From positions 2,994,501-3,058,500 of the forward strand of contig BSBN01000233.1 in the NCBI GenBank assembly GCA_027924645.1: DNA of 64,000 nucleotides, written 5' to 3'. The translations under genes and the position numbers were made by a program. The notes beneath the pieces were generated by a model, which had not been told where the DNA came from, ran no database searches, and was given only the letters and a program-made list of their open reading frames with translations. The first letter of the stretch is position 1. Every line of letters begins with the position of its first letter. This DNA comes from Cunninghamia lanceolata. Taxonomy: Eukaryota > Streptophyta > Pinopsida > Cupressales > Cupressaceae. This document shows positions 1-11,989 of the stretch, in pieces.

Positions 1-517
1 TGAAAAATCTAAAGGGACTCCCTTGCTACCAAAGCAATCTCCAACCTAAAACAGCAAGTGACTATACTTTGCATGCTGAGCTTACATGATGACATCAGAG
101 ATATGAAGTATAAATGTTGAAAATCCAAAATAATAATAAAATTAGGCCATCTAAGTAACCTTACTGGGGCTATAGACACCTGCTAGCAGTGGGGCTCTAC
201 TTAGAGGGATTGTATAAATAACCTTGCCGGGGCTATAGACGTCTGCTAGCAGCAAGGCTCTATCCAGGTTGGCTATGAGGGATGATCCCAAACTATGTAG
301 CTTAATATTAGTTACTCATGTTTTTAACTTGCTTTCAAGATGAGGATAATTAATCATTTGCACACTACTGATCCTTTGTTAGCATTGTTACCATGAGGAC
401 ATTTTATCATTCAGAAAGATTATGATGCTTATGCTTGAAGAGAGTTAGAAGGCTATGTTAGAATGTGTTCACATCACTTGAATCATTGGAATTTTGGTGT
501 TTTCTTTGGTGGCAAGT
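1..517 (+). mobile_element. 3' internal end of an upstream A-type unit
   Basis: This block matches 15052-15566 (3' untranslated part of element A) and 39082-39592 (the same part of element B). In B it lies outside the LTR, because B's LTR start is fixed by a target-site duplication. By homology the block is therefore the end of an internal region whose 3' LTR is the one at 518. The upstream unit would form a tandem LTR-internal-LTR-internal-LTR array with A. An alternative is that A's LTR is longer than B's and begins left of the window. No coding sequence is seen here. Confidence 0.7.
155..267 (+). repeat. paired 3'-UTR repeat, two units of about 50 bp
   Basis: Two units (about 155-205 and 219-267) share the core GGGGCTATAGAC followed by CTGCTAGCAG and a CTCTA tail, 64 bp apart. 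The second unit is bounded by CCTTGC and GCAAGG, which could close a stem. The same pair occurs at 15205-15317 and 39232-39344, always shortly upstream of a 3' LTR. Confidence 0.75.
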
Positions 518-984
518 TGTTCTGTAGTTACACAACACACCCCATTTTGACTTGACAAAACAGGGACCCAAATTTTTGTTTGTCTTGGCTTGTGTTTTCT
601 GCTTGCTGGCGGTCTGGTAAAAGTAAGTCAATACAGATGATCCTGCATAAAGTGGATTGGGTAAGTCATCATGATGAGGTTAGTTTTTCAAAGTTAATAT
701 TTCATGACAATAACCTCATGGTTGGATAGATTACAGAATTTCATACAGGTTGCCTTTTGGATCACCTTGACATTCCTTAGAAAATGAGAGTTATGGTGAG
801 TCAAAGTCCTGGTCAAACCTGATATTCTGAGGGGAGCATCATATTTATTAACATCAGTCATCTTATGAAAGATCAACCCGATCCAGTTTTATCACCTGAT
901 AAATCATTTATCTGGAGATCCAAACATCAATTTTAGATGATAGAGGTATTTACCCATCGAATAACATCATATATTTTGTGGGGA

Positions 985-1420
985 TCATATTTTGAATATC
1001 ACCTGATATTCTAAATACCACCTTATCTTTTGAATATCATCTTGTCGCAAAATATCACCCTAGAGCCAATATCCTGATGACATCATATAGTCTCAATGAA
1101 ATAAGAAGATTGTCATAATGATGATGTCATCATTCTTTTTACCTCTCGGAGGTATATTTTCAAAATGACCCTTCTTGCATAACATGACAATGACATCATA
1201 GTGCTACAATGATGAACCAAGTTATTATCCTGATGACGTCATCCTGATATTCTAAAAGGAGGTCATTTTAGTCTGGGGAATCATCATCTTATAACATCAC
1301 TCGATGTTTCGACATGGGTTTTTCCACTCAAAAGGTGGATGATCATATTACACATAGAGGGTCATATTATGAACATCACCTGATATTTAGAATATCACCT
1401 GATCTTCAGAGATCACCGCG
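985..1420 (+). repeat. short ATATCACC / TGATATTC repeats in U3
   Basis: Imperfect copies of ATATCACC and (C)TGATATTC recur between about 985 and 1080 and again at about 1225-1420. A TGACGTCA palindrome lies near 1233. The same region in LTR2 (15999-16378 and 25910-25965) shows the same motifs. They may be promoter or enhancer elements of U3, but only the repetition is directly visible. Confidence 0.5.
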
Positions 1421-1826
1421 CTCCTTTTTTTGCCATGACATTAAATGTGCGCAAATGCAGTAGGTGCTTCTCGTCGATTACAAATGTGATATATACACCT
1501 GGCGAGATCTAGAAGTTCCATATAGAAAATCAGTGGTTTCTTTTAATTTATCTGGGTTTGCCCTAATTTGCCCTAAAGAGGAGGTTAAAAACAAATTTAC
1601 AAAGTCATTTTACACATACTTTGCAATAAAAATGAGTTTTTATAGAGCACCGAGCTTTCAAACCCTCATATGACTACCTACAGATGCATACGGCTTGCAG
1701 TAGAACAAAACATGTGAATGTCATTGGTATTTGAGTCCCTTTCACATAATCATCAGCATAATCAGGAGAATAAGCGTAATCAAGTAAGTAATTGAAACCC
1801 TCCTCCTATCATTTCTGCATGTCCAG

Positions 1827-1979
1827 GTAGTATGATTTCTACTAGTTTGAAGCTATGAATTATGTGTGTTATAATGAAGTGATGATAAATGAGTATCATG
1901 TGCATCACGCTGTGAGAATGTACTGTTATATGCATGCATGAAAAATATGGTATGGTAAGACTGGTACTGTTTATTGTAG
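1827..1979 (+). other. candidate leader intron before the U3 ORF
   Basis: A donor-like CAG|GTAGTATG begins at 1827. An acceptor-like TTTATTGTAG ends at 1979, six bases before the ATG of the U3 reading frame. Both sites survive in LTR2 (donor in the matching GTCCAGGTAGTATG near 26377; acceptor there reads TTTATCACAG, ending at 26531). The 153-bp length suits a plant intron. Whether it is spliced is inference. Confidence 0.4.
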
Positions 1980-1985
1980 GAGACC

Positions 1986-4900
1986 ATGGCGAGCAAGAGA
2001 TTGAGCAAGTTTGAGGCCAAATTTCTTAAACCCATGTTCACTCAACCTGAAGGTGTATAGTTTAAATATGGTGCCATCACAGATACACATCAAGGAAACA
2101 CTGATTTGGCAGCATGGTTGGCTAAGATGAATGATGAAAAGAATCACAGCACCTTGTTGGACATAGTTTTTGTGTCAGGGATGTGGAGTGCTGCAGGATT
2201 CCCTTACTCTATGGAAGCTCCAGAATTAATTGTTGAATGTGCAAGGAACTACAACCCACAGACTAGAAAAGTAGAGAAACATGGTAGGGTTTATGCTGAT
2301 CTATCTATCAAGGGGATTGTAGCCACTTTCAATTTGCCATTAGGAAAGAAGGTTGCCGGCATGGACTTGAAGAAGTTGGAAACTGAATATGAAAGTAACA
2401 AGAAGGCAGCTAGGAAGAGAATGTACCAATGGAGGGTGAAAAATAGTCCTTATACTGCAGCCGCCAAATTGCCAGTGCATCTGTATAAGTTTGATTTCGA
2501 TGATGAATACCAATACATAATAGCTCTACTCAGTAGAGTGACAGGCCAGCCTGATGCTGAAAGTTTTAAGGATTGGATGTATGGGGTCATCCTAATGTGT
2601 GTTTATACTGACAACAAGCCACTGTGGCCAAAAATGATAAGTGATGCCCTACATGATCAGCTCATGAACCTAGGGGGCCTGGAGTGTACATTTTACATGA
2701 CTTCATATGTGGAATATTCATGTGCCTACAAGGGTACATTCAATGCACTTACAACAATAGGAAAGATTGGTGGGACTACTAATGATGCCCACATATGGGA
2801 TCATTATCCTCAGTTGCAAAAAGTAAATTACCTCCCTGATTATACACTAGTGAATGATGCATTTTCTATTCATCTTGTCAAGACAATGGAGGAAGACAGG
2901 ACTAAAAGACTGAGCATGGAAGCTCAAGAGGTTATTTACAGGCATGGTGCCTGGTTTATACAATATGCTACTTTCTTCTATATCAGGATAGAGGGTTTTG
3001 AAGGTCAGCCCCTCATGCTCCCCAGGTATCCCACTGATGCAGTAGTGTTAAAGGAGTTTATGAGGCAAATATCCACAATACTAGATGCATATAAAGAAAA
3101 TAATAAGCTTCGACCAGTATTGTTTCCAGTAACAATGGGCTGGTATATATGCCAGGATTCTGAAAACATAAAGAAAGCCATAACTGGCTTAAGTATGATG
3201 AAATTACAGCCATTCCCACTGGCAAGATCTTATGATCCATATGGCAAGATGCAGAAGATCATGGGGAAGCCCATCCATCAGAGGCATCTTGAAGATTTCT
3301 AGGCAGATTGTGAGGATGAAGCTGAAGCTAGAAGAAGAAAATACCAAAGGCTAACCCTCAACCAGATCAGGACCTTTGATTGCATCCCAGTGCCTGCACA
3401 ATTAAAGAAAGATGATGGCAATATCATGGCGGATGACTATGAAGAGAAAAAGATATATAATAACACTATCTCAATGCCTGATCTTACTCAACTTGAGGAT
3501 ATTTCATTGGATCAGTTTACAGGCAGGACCCTACAGTTAACCCAAGCTTGGGTGAATGAACAGATCAATGCATTAAAGAAAAGGGGAGTTGCCATAGTAG
3601 TAGATAATAAGAAAAAGAGAAGATATTCCTGATGAGGAATATGATGATTTCCTGATAGAGAAGAGGAAATCTAAGGGAGAAAGGTTGCCACCTCAGCAAC
3701 AATAGAACAAAAGACCCCCTAGAGGCAAGAAGACTGATAATGAACCTAAAGGGGTGATAATTAAAAGAATAATGGTAACAGCTAAAGGTGCATCAGCATC
3801 AGGACAAGTGTCAGCTTCATCAGCACCACCTCCTAAGGATAAGCAAAAGGCTAAAAAGATCTAGAGGCCAGCTGTAGTAGTTACAGAAACATATGAGGAG
3901 GGTCAAGCCTCACAGAAGCAAATGGAAGAAGACATTCTTCTTGATGAAGAACTTGAAGAAGAAGATCCTATGCTCCTCATTAGAAAAAGAAAAGCATCTC
4001 AGGTGATGGCCTCCAAACCTAAGAAACCAAGAACATCCATGAGAGGTGAGATAAGACATGACCCTATAATATTGAGGGGAGCAGGTAGTGAAGTGTTCAA
4101 AAAGGAATTACAGCATGAGGTACCACTTCCTACCATTGTTCAGTTTAAGACTGAACAAGTTGAAGAACAAATGAAGGAAACCACTGGCGCAAGTCAAGGA
4201 GGTCATTTCTCATTAGATGAAACTGTAGACCTATCAGACGATGAAGTGGTAGACAATGTTGCCTTGCAACAAATGGAGACTCTTGTTGCTAACACCCACA
4301 TAACACCACAAGGAACACCATCAGTACAGGCAGTAGTGTTAGAAGAACTGAAGCAAGTAAAGTAGGAGAAAGAAAAGAGCCCAGAAAAGATAGCCCAAGA
4401 AATGGGACTTGATACATTGGTTGATCAGGTGACTAACCCCGAAGTGATAGATTTAACATACAGGGAGGATGTAGTACATCCTGAAAATCTAGTGGGAGCA
4501 CCTGAGAGAATAGAAAATATAGAGAAAGTGAAGATGGTGGAAGTAGAAAGCCACAATTTAGATATGGGTCAGTAGCAACAAGATACATCTGCTGAACCCA
4601 AAATAGTGGAAGTATAGGAAAAAGGAGGAGAAGAAAAGGACACATCAATTGATCTTGCCCTAAGGACTCAAGAAACAGGTAATATAGGTGTGGATCAGAA
4701 TGTGATCCAAAACCAAATAGATGTACCTAAGATAGACACAATAACATCCATTGATATGAATATGCCTCAGGATGAGGAGATCACCAAAGTGGATGAGGTA
4801 CAGACGGAGGCAATGCATGATCACCAGGTAGAAGCATCGCAAGATCCTCCACCTCAAAAAGAAGCTCCTCCAGAAAAAGTTCCTCAACAAGAGAAAACAC

Positions 4901-6260
4901 CCCAGGATCACCCTCATGAAGAGCATCATGAGGAAGAAATAAGGAAGTCACCATCTCCATCGAAAACAAATACAGTTACTGGAGATCAAGGTGATCATGA
5001 TGATGATGATGGGAAGCAAGGAGACAAAATCCCTCAATGGCTAGAGAAAGAGATAAGCACAGAGTCTGGATTAGAGATATAGGAGTTCGATGTTTGAATG
5101 TTGTTTTTGGATACTAATGAAGCCAAAGAGGAAGGCTAGGTTGACTTTGGCCATAAGAAGAGATCCTGTTACGGGTAGAAGAACCGCTCAGATAGCACTT
5201 CCCACAGTTGACAAAGAGAAAGGCAAGATCACTCTGGATGAATTCCAGATTAGTACAGTAGATTTGGGATTTGCCAATGAGCATCAAGAAGGCCAAGAGG
5301 GAAAAGATATAACTGATTCATTAACCCAAAGGGTGAAGAGGGAAAAAGAGAAAAATAAGCAGCATAAAGAGCACATTGCTCAGCTGCATGCCTATATAAA
5401 AGGGTTAACTAACCCTGATGATATTTCAAGTGATCATGTAGTCCCATTGACTGCTATTTCCCAGGATGAGGTGAATAAATTAGATCTCATGAAGCATGAG
5501 TCATCAATAATGAGGAGATGGATGTTATCCGCATTTGATAGAGTAGAGGAAATAGTGAAAGCCTCTTTGAAGAGGTGGAATTCTTTAAGCATCTCAAGGA
5601 AGAAGGTCGACAAATTACAGATGGAGACAGGAAGAAGGTCCTTTCAGTTAGAGAAAGCATTGAGTGCTTTAGATGAAATAAAGAGTAACCAAGTATTAAG
5701 TAATAATACTACCATTTTGATTGATATATGGTACTGGTACAAGGACATCCGATTTGAGTGTGATGTGCTCCAAAGATGCAACAACAAATTCAGAGACATC
5801 AGTATGAAGTTGCATGATATGATGTCATATGAGGTAGAAGTCTTAGAGACCTTGGAAGGTGAAGTAGAGGGAAAGATTGAAAATCAGGATGAAGAGTTTG
5901 CTATTAAAGGTCTACATAACAATTTCTAGCTAGTAGTTGATGACCCTCTAAATCACCTGACGGAAGAAGTCATGGACAAAATCATGAGGATCAAGGTCAG
6001 AGTGGAAAACGACAATGAAACATCTAGTAGCAGGAGGAGTAAATTAGACTCTCTGAGGCAAATACCATATACACAAGCACACCATCACCAAAGAAAGAAT
6101 TCAAGATGGTGGGGAAGTAGAAAAGATAGTACAATCTTATGAAAATATTTGGACATCCATGCAGGTCCATATACAAGGAGAAAGTCATTAGGATGATGAA
6201 GATTTGGGAAGCGATGATCTTGATGCTCTTGACGATGAAGATGAGGAACTTGAAGGATAA
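1986..6260 (+). pseudogene. Long U3-encoded ORF of element A (unknown protein), LTR1 copy
   Basis: I do not recognise this protein. The frame starts at ATG 1986 in the context ACCATGG and ends at TAA 6258-6260, about 1,420 codons. The first about 450 residues look globular (WSAAGFPYSMEAPELIVECA, and further on KDWMYGVILMCVYTDNKPLW). A basic stretch near residue 650 (RKRKASQVMASKPKKPR) resembles a bipartite nuclear signal. A Glu/Pro/Gln-rich region follows (about 4,700-4,970), then predicted coiled coil (about 5,270-5,930) and an acidic tail (DALDDEDEELEG). The frame is broken by stops at 2058, 3300, 3862, 4363, 4573, 4615, 5080 and 5927, a 2-nt deletion near 3615 (relative to LTR2) and frameshifts near 5095 and 6050. 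Most stops are CAG or CAA in the other LTR copy. It lies upstream of the TATA box, so it would be expressed from the 3' LTR as a terminal gene or from its own promoter. Confidence 0.7.
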
Positions 6261-6454
6261 AGAGTAGATGAAGATGCAATACCAAGAAAAGACATAAGCA
6301 TCTGATACTTAAGAAAATAAGCAATTCAGATGGTTTCCAGCTGGCAACCTGTGCCAGGTCAAATGCTGACAAAGTCAAAGATGAATATCCACCGTAGATC
6401 TTAATAGATAAATCTTGACCATAGGTCAATTGTAACCGCTCCCTCACCTTGTTC

Positions 6455-6462
6455 TATAAAAG
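6455..6462 (+). promoter_or_regulatory. TATA box of LTR1, element A
   Basis: TATAAAAG lies in TTCTATAAAAGG, about 0.8 kb before the LTR end. The matching box in LTR2 is at 45819-45826. It is the best candidate for the genomic-RNA promoter, with a start site expected about 25-35 bp downstream. Confidence 0.6.
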
Positions 6463-7275
6463 GTACAAGGATGCCTTATTTTGAACATTCAAAACATAAT
6501 TGAAATCTATTTGCTAAAGTATTCAAGGCTTATTTCAAAGTTGTTGTATACATATATGTTCTTGCATACTTAATGAATGAGAAGACTATTTTGATTACAA
6601 TTCATCATAAATCTTGAGTAACCAGTGTATGAATTCTTGATACATGTTGTGATTTGCTGTGTCCCTTGGAGTGCATATCAGCTTAGATGTATTGTTTTCA
6701 TACCTTTCCTTTGAAGTTAGCATCGACTGTATCTAACTGTGGAATGTCCTGGTGAACATATGGTTTGATTTCTTCCCTTCATGACTGTATCTAATGTGTA
6801 TGTGGCTCAATAACTGAAGGTTCATCATTGTTTGAAGTATTCTTTTCAATTTCTTTCATTTTTAGAACAATTCACCATCACAATTGCAATAAATGACAAT
6901 CAGAAGCAAATAGTAATAAATATGCAGATATCTCGAAGATAATGGAAAATCAGTAGCATATTTGAGTTAAAGCATTGTCAAATTGACAAATATCATGCAA
7001 AGATTTAATTACAAATTTATCATCTGGAGAAATATACTGTGAAATAACATTTCTTTGTAGCATCTTACCAGATCCTGTTGATGAAAGTAAGGCCCCAAAA
7101 TGGAAAATAGCAATACACATCTACCACTGAGTAATGTCAATAGGTTATGAACTAATCCACAGAGACTTGGGATCATGAATTCTCTAAATTCATCATATCT
7201 TTCAAGATGACTAAAGGTTGTTGTGCAATTTTTATTCTATGTTTGCTTATGACTAACATCATTATCAACATAAAT

Positions 7276-7292
7276 TGGTGCTAGTAGGAGAG
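7276..7292 (+). other. primer binding site-like sequence, element A
   Basis: TGGTGCTAGTAGGAGAG lies five bases after LTR1. The element B equivalent at 31214 reads TGGCGCTAGAAGGAGGG. The TGG start and position are those of a tRNA primer site. I cannot name the tRNA. Confidence 0.6.
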
Positions 7293-7883
7293 CACGAAGT
7301 TAGAAGGTCATCATTAGTAGTTCAGGTGATGATAAAGATCGCAAGGTAACGCTCAAACACCGCTAAATTTCTAAGTTAGACACAAATATTTGTTGTTCTA
7401 ATCTTGTACATGCTAATCTTGTGTAAAGTTTTTGAGATCGATCATAAATATTGCAAGCTTTATAGCTGATCATCATGAATTTGTAGAAATAGGCCTTGTC
7501 TCATGTAAATTTGCCCAAATCTTTGAGGTAGTTAGCTTTAAAACTTGATATCCTACCGTTTGTGAAACAGAACTTCAAATATCACCTCATACTTGGAGCA
7601 TCTCTGCAAATATTCCGCAAATATCCAGTTAGTACAATTTTCTGACCATTAATACAGTCCTTGCTGGTGGATTCCAACCGATCTTTACAATAATCCAACC
7701 AATTTTCCTCAAAATCAAGAAATCCTGGCTCACAGGATAAATACCAGGTTAAGATCCAGTGGAATCTTTGATGAATTACCTATTTTAGACCTAGAACTAT
7801 AGATATCCATCACACTCCATCACACTCCAGGGTCTAGTGCATCAGGGGCTTCACCTAAACATCCTCCTATAACTCCTATTGGT
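7293..7883 (+). other. untranslated leader of element A
   Basis: AT-rich sequence between the primer site and gag. It matches the leader of element B at 31231-31700. No gene is seen in it. Confidence 0.6.
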
Positions 7884-9480
7884 TTGCAAATGCCTACAGG
7901 ATCACCTATTGAACCTCAGGTTCAACCTCAGCCCGTTATACCTCAAGTTCAACCTCCTCCGGTTGCAATGTCATTCTTTGCAGCAGAGTCACCTTTGACC
8001 TTTAATGCATATCATCCTTTACCAAAGAATCTGGATAAACTTTGTCCAAAATATCATCCTTATCAAGATGTAGATGATCATGTCAGAACTTTCAAGGAAG
8101 CCTGTTGTAGGGCCAGAATTGAGCATCAGGATGTTGTATGCAGATTATTTCCTTTTTCCTTAAGGGAAGAGGCTTATAATTGGTATATTAGTCTTAGTCA
8201 GGGTTCACTCAGTTCATGGGCTGTTCTTGAGAAAGCTTTCACTGATAGGTTTAAGGTGCCAATTGATCCTTCAATGAACTATCACTTATTTGCCACAATT
8301 AAAAGATTTGAAGGAGAGCCTATTGCCAACTTTAATGCTAGGTTCCAGAAAATGTTGTCCAAATTAGTTACACCATACATTGTAACTGATGCAGCTGCTA
8401 GGAGTATTTATTATTCAGCTCTAGATCCTTTGACTTCCATGTTCATCCGAAGAGCACATCCTAAAATCACAACTTTGACAGGAGCTTTTTAGGAAGCTAT
8501 CAAAGTCAATCAGTAGCTGGTACTAGCTCCAACACCAAACATAGCCTTTCTTACACTGCCTGGATATCCTACATATCCTTCACAATATCCTAATGGAGCT
8601 ATGATACCTCCAACAACCGTGCCAGCACCTTTGCAGATACCACCACTAAGTACCATGCCTCCTCCTAATCGAAATGGTCAAATGCCACAATATCCAAGTC
8701 AGACACAAGTGCCTCAGGGTGCTGATCAGTCCAATAATAACCATGGATCCTCTTCCTTTTTCAGGCCTCAAACTAAAAATGTAGTAGCCAAGGTACAAGA
8801 AGAGAAAGAGGAAATCAAGGAAATATCAGCTCAACTAAGGAAGCTTACAACTGAGATTACTCACCTGAGAAGCCAAAACTTCTATTCTCAGCCTAATCAG
8901 AATAGAGGTTATACCAATGATAGACCAAGTTATCCTGACAGGGGGTATAACAACAATAATTACAACAATAACATTGGTAACAAAAATCCTCCTAGACAGC
9001 CTAGAGTATGGAACTCCAAACCAAATAATGGTTCCTTACCATCACCTTTAGATAATTAGCCTCCTGGTGAAGCTAAACAAATTACTAGAGTCAGTCTTGC
9101 TGAGGCAGCCCTCACTAATTGGTGTAGGATACACAATACTAATGCTCATGTAGAGTTAGACTACCCACAATTTCAAATTGCTACAAGTATTTTCCAAACT
9201 GAGGTGTCCAATACTGCAGGAAATTCACATCGTGTAGAAGGGAATGAGCTTGTTCCCTGTCGATATGATTCAGCTTTAGTACTAGAAAGTTATACTGATC
9301 AGCCTTATTAGTAGACTGTGTCATCTCATCAGCATTATACCCAAACATGTGTGGAATCAGCTATGGCTTTTGAGTCAAATTATGTTTTCCCCTTTGAGGA
9401 TGACAATGAGCCATCAAATGAACATGAGGAGGTACATGCTTACCAATAGCAGTACCAGGGTAAGCATAATTACAACTTGA
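7884..9480 (+). pseudogene. gag: gag of element A
   Basis: This is structural (capsid/nucleocapsid) polyprotein sequence, collinear with gag of element B. The first ATG in frame is 7890. The Retrotrans_gag-like core lies at about 8040-8490 (FKEACCRARIEH, FPFSLREEAYNWYISL, FNARFQKMLSKL). A Pro/Gln/Asn-rich segment follows, and a WCRIH knuckle-like motif occurs near 9121-9160, its last Cys changed to Tyr. One frame runs through but is stopped at 8490, 8514, 9057, 9309, 9312 and 9447. At each of these codons element B has CAG or CAA, or an obvious Gln position. It is non-functional as it stands. The frame continues into the protease without a break, so gag and pol were probably one polyprotein. 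Confidence 0.85.
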
Positions 9481-10430
9481 GAAATAATGCCAACAGACCT
9501 ACCAGTCCATTGACCTCTTCTTTGCCCCCGAATAATTTCAATACCCCTCCTGATCCCAAAGCAAGCAATAACTTGGGATTTCCCAAGGTTAATGCTCAAT
9601 ATCTATCATCACCAAACACAACATCCAAGGCTATAAGCCTGCCTCATGAATCTGACAAACTAGTCACATATCTGGTTGATGAAATGAAGAAGATCAAAAT
9701 CAGCTTGTCTTTATCAGAGTTGCTGAAAACTCCATCCATTAAGAAAGCATTCATGAAATCACTAGATGATCCTGTTCCGAAAGAGGATAATCATTCCTCA
9801 GGTCAATCCAGTGGTAAGGATCATGCTGTCAGAGATAATAGTGTTAAACACAAGGTGCCAGCTACTATTCAAGCTACAGAGACCTCCCACATGACCTTAT
9901 ATAGAGATAAAAGCGAGTCACCTCCATTCCTCCTCACCATAAGAATGTTCAGTAAAAACTTGCATAACTATTTAGTAGACTCAGGAGCATCTACCAATGT
10001 CATGCCCCTGTCTGTATGCAATTCTTTAGGGTTGCATCCTGCTAAATCTCTGAAGAAAGTCACACAACTGGACAAAACAAAAGTGAATGTAATAGGAGAA
10101 TTAACTCACATTCACATGCAACTGGCATCAAACCCTAGGATCCAGTACTATATTGACATTCAAGTAGTTGACATACTTGATACATATGGGATGCTACTAA
10201 GCAGAGATTGGTCCAAAACCCTGAATGGATACATGTCTACAGATTTCAGTCACATGTGGTTACCTTGGAAGGGTATACCAAACCAGATAAAAATAGATGC
10301 TGAACCAAGAATGAAGCACATGATCACCGAATATAACAAAACAAATGAGATCATGTATGTGAATGTTGAACCCGGAGTTTACTCCATTAGACCTCAGACT
10401 GTCGGGATAGAAGAAGTCCTGATGTATGAT
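9481..10430 (+). pseudogene. pol: protease region of element A pol
   Basis: This is an aspartic protease of the retroviral type, which would mature the polyprotein. The catalytic D-S-G-A motif is at about 9978 (LVDSGASTNVMPLS). A conserved Ile/Leu-rich flap and tail follow (MLLSRDWSKTLNGYMSTDFS). The domain spans about 9880-10290. This section is open from 9477 and in the same frame as gag. It is closely similar to the protease of element B (33880-34300). Confidence 0.85.
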
Positions 10431-10499
10431 TTTCATGATGATCATGACCCTGGCAATCATCCTCATGATGATAATGTTGTAGTTTTAAGATCTGGTCAT

Positions 10500-11110
10500 G
10501 ATCATAGAGATGAAACAAAAGTAGATCATTTCAAGAGTTTTGAAATATACTTGTCCAAACAGGTAGAACACTGTCAATTATTGGATATACCTGTTCATGA
10601 TATTTTGACTGATGGTTGGTGCAGATTGCACAATGAAGCACATTCTAAGAAAACTTGTGAAGCATGCATTGACATGATGGTGCTTGAGAAAACATGCAGA
10701 GAAGCATCATCATCATCATCAGAGGTAAGTTCCACATATAGTGATGATGATCATACTGATTCTTGTTCGTCTGCCGCAGGAATAGGAGAAGATATAAGTC
10801 ATTATGAGGATTTTATCCAAAAAACAAAAGAAATTCTAGTCTATAATGAGAAGAAGGGTAAAATAAATAATAAGATCAGCCCTAGGAGTGATTGCTTGAT
10901 GGAGTCAGATTATGAGTTATCTGATGACGACAGAGGTAGTAATTTGACCAGATTTGAGGAATTTTTATCAAGAGAAATTAAAAAGATGATAGAACAAGGG
11001 AGACATCCACAAGATGCACTGACTGAAGGATGGTGTAGATTGCATGAGGCACCTCACTCAGAAACTGCTTGTTCACTGTGCTTACATATTTTAAAGAGGC
11101 ATCTAGTGCA
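10500..11110 (+). pseudogene. duplicated WCRLH zinc-finger-like module, element A
   Basis: Two similar modules of about 50 residues lie between protease and the extra RNase H, at about 10530-10680 and 10945-11100. Each has an amphipathic helix-like lead (FEEFLSREIKKM type) and then G-W-C-R-L-H-x3-H-S-x3-C-x2-C. The Cys/His spacing suggests metal binding. A related W-C-R-I-H motif sits at the end of gag. The linker contains acidic, Ser/Asp-rich low-complexity sequence. Element B carries the same pair, so it predates both copies. The function is unknown to me. Confidence 0.7.
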
Positions 11111-11280
11111 TAGTTCAGAAGGTCATACTTCTAGTGATGAAAAGAAAGAAGAAAAATCAGCTTCCCAGAAGAAAGGAAAGGTGAAGTCTGAGAAGGCTGA
11201 AATTCCCAAGTTAAAATGGATATCATGTGGAGCAGCTGCCAGAGCTACAAAGAAGAAGGAAGGCTCAGCTAAGCCTCCTG

Positions 11281-11680
11281 CTAAAGATAAACTGTGGATC
11301 CTTAGATTTGATGGATCCAAGTCAAAGCAAGGTGTTGGAGTAGGAATTGATCTCATTGATCCATCAGAAAAGTCCTACCTAACAGCCTACAGACTGCAAT
11401 TTCCCTATACTAACAATGTAATAGAGTATGAAGCTCTAATACATGGGATATTGTTTGGCCTTAAGAACAAAGTAAAAATTCTGCATGTCTGTGGAAACTC
11501 AGAATTAGTGGTGAGACAAGTGAGAGGAATTTATTTCTTGCAATTATTAGAAACTGTCTAATTACAGACACAGGGTGTGGGATCTGATTGAAGACTTTGA
11601 TACATTTAATATCACCCACATACCCAGAGAATAGAACCATAGGGCAGATGCTTTAGCCCAGGCTGCTAGTACCTTAGAGC
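11281..11680 (+). pseudogene. pol: extra RNase H domain upstream of RT, element A
   Basis: This is an RNase H of the RVT_3/archaeal-like type: W-I-L-R-F-D-G-S near 11296, then the TNNVIEYEALIHG and SELVVRQVRG motifs, and an RADALAQAAS tail at about 11644. The acidic residues D, E, D and D are recognisable, although GDSE has become GNSE. A 1-nt insertion near 11545 (relative to B) and a TAG at 11632 break it. It precedes the reverse transcriptase. That order differs from element E in this window, where the second RNase H follows RT-RNase H. Confidence 0.8.
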
Positions 11681-11989
11681 CACTGTCTATTTCTTAAAGA
11701 GGTTTTCAGGAGAACTGGTATCAGTGCCTTCAGTACCTGATAATGTTACTAATCTCCAAGTATTCAACGATGATCAGCATATCCTAGATTTCATCTCCAA
11801 TAGGGATATATTTGATGTTCAGATCATAGATGAGAACAATGTGGAAGATCATGTTTGGGAAGAAGAAGAAATATTAGAGTTGCCTAGCAACAGGATTCCC
11901 AAAGGAATGATTGAGTTAGAAAGAGCCTTTGATTTGGATAACATGCTGAAGTAGAAGGATCTTCCAAAAGCTGATCGAGGACAATATTC

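Larger units (their letters stand above)
518..7270 (+). repeat. LTR1 of element A (6.75 kb)
   Basis: The LTR begins TGTTCTGTAG and ends ATTATCAACA just before the primer-site-like sequence. Its first 0.8 kb and last 0.1 kb are clearly related to the ends of element B's 3.2 kb LTR. The central part, about 1.9-6.3 kb in the window, is absent from B and carries a long degraded reading frame. A TATA box at 6455 places U3 at about 518-6485 and leaves about 0.8 kb for R and U5. The stretch 518-1985 has many short ATATCACC and TGATATTC repeats and a few ACGT-core motifs but no gene. Confidence 0.85.

Noticed and set aside
1..10. TGAAAAATCT as the LTR start of A (also 15052 and 39082)
   Set aside because: In element B the CTCAA target duplication fixes the LTR start about 510 bp further on, so this block is 3' internal sequence.
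155..267. GGGGCTATAGAC blocks as tRNA-like genes
   Set aside because: No cloverleaf, and no A-box or B-box spacing could be found; they are a duplicated 3'-UTR element.
10725..10779. GTAAGT...GCAG in-frame stretch in element A (also 34694-34748 in B) as a pol intron
   Set aside because: It is 55 nt in both copies, too short for a typical plant intron, and removal would shift the frame, while the unspliced frame is open.
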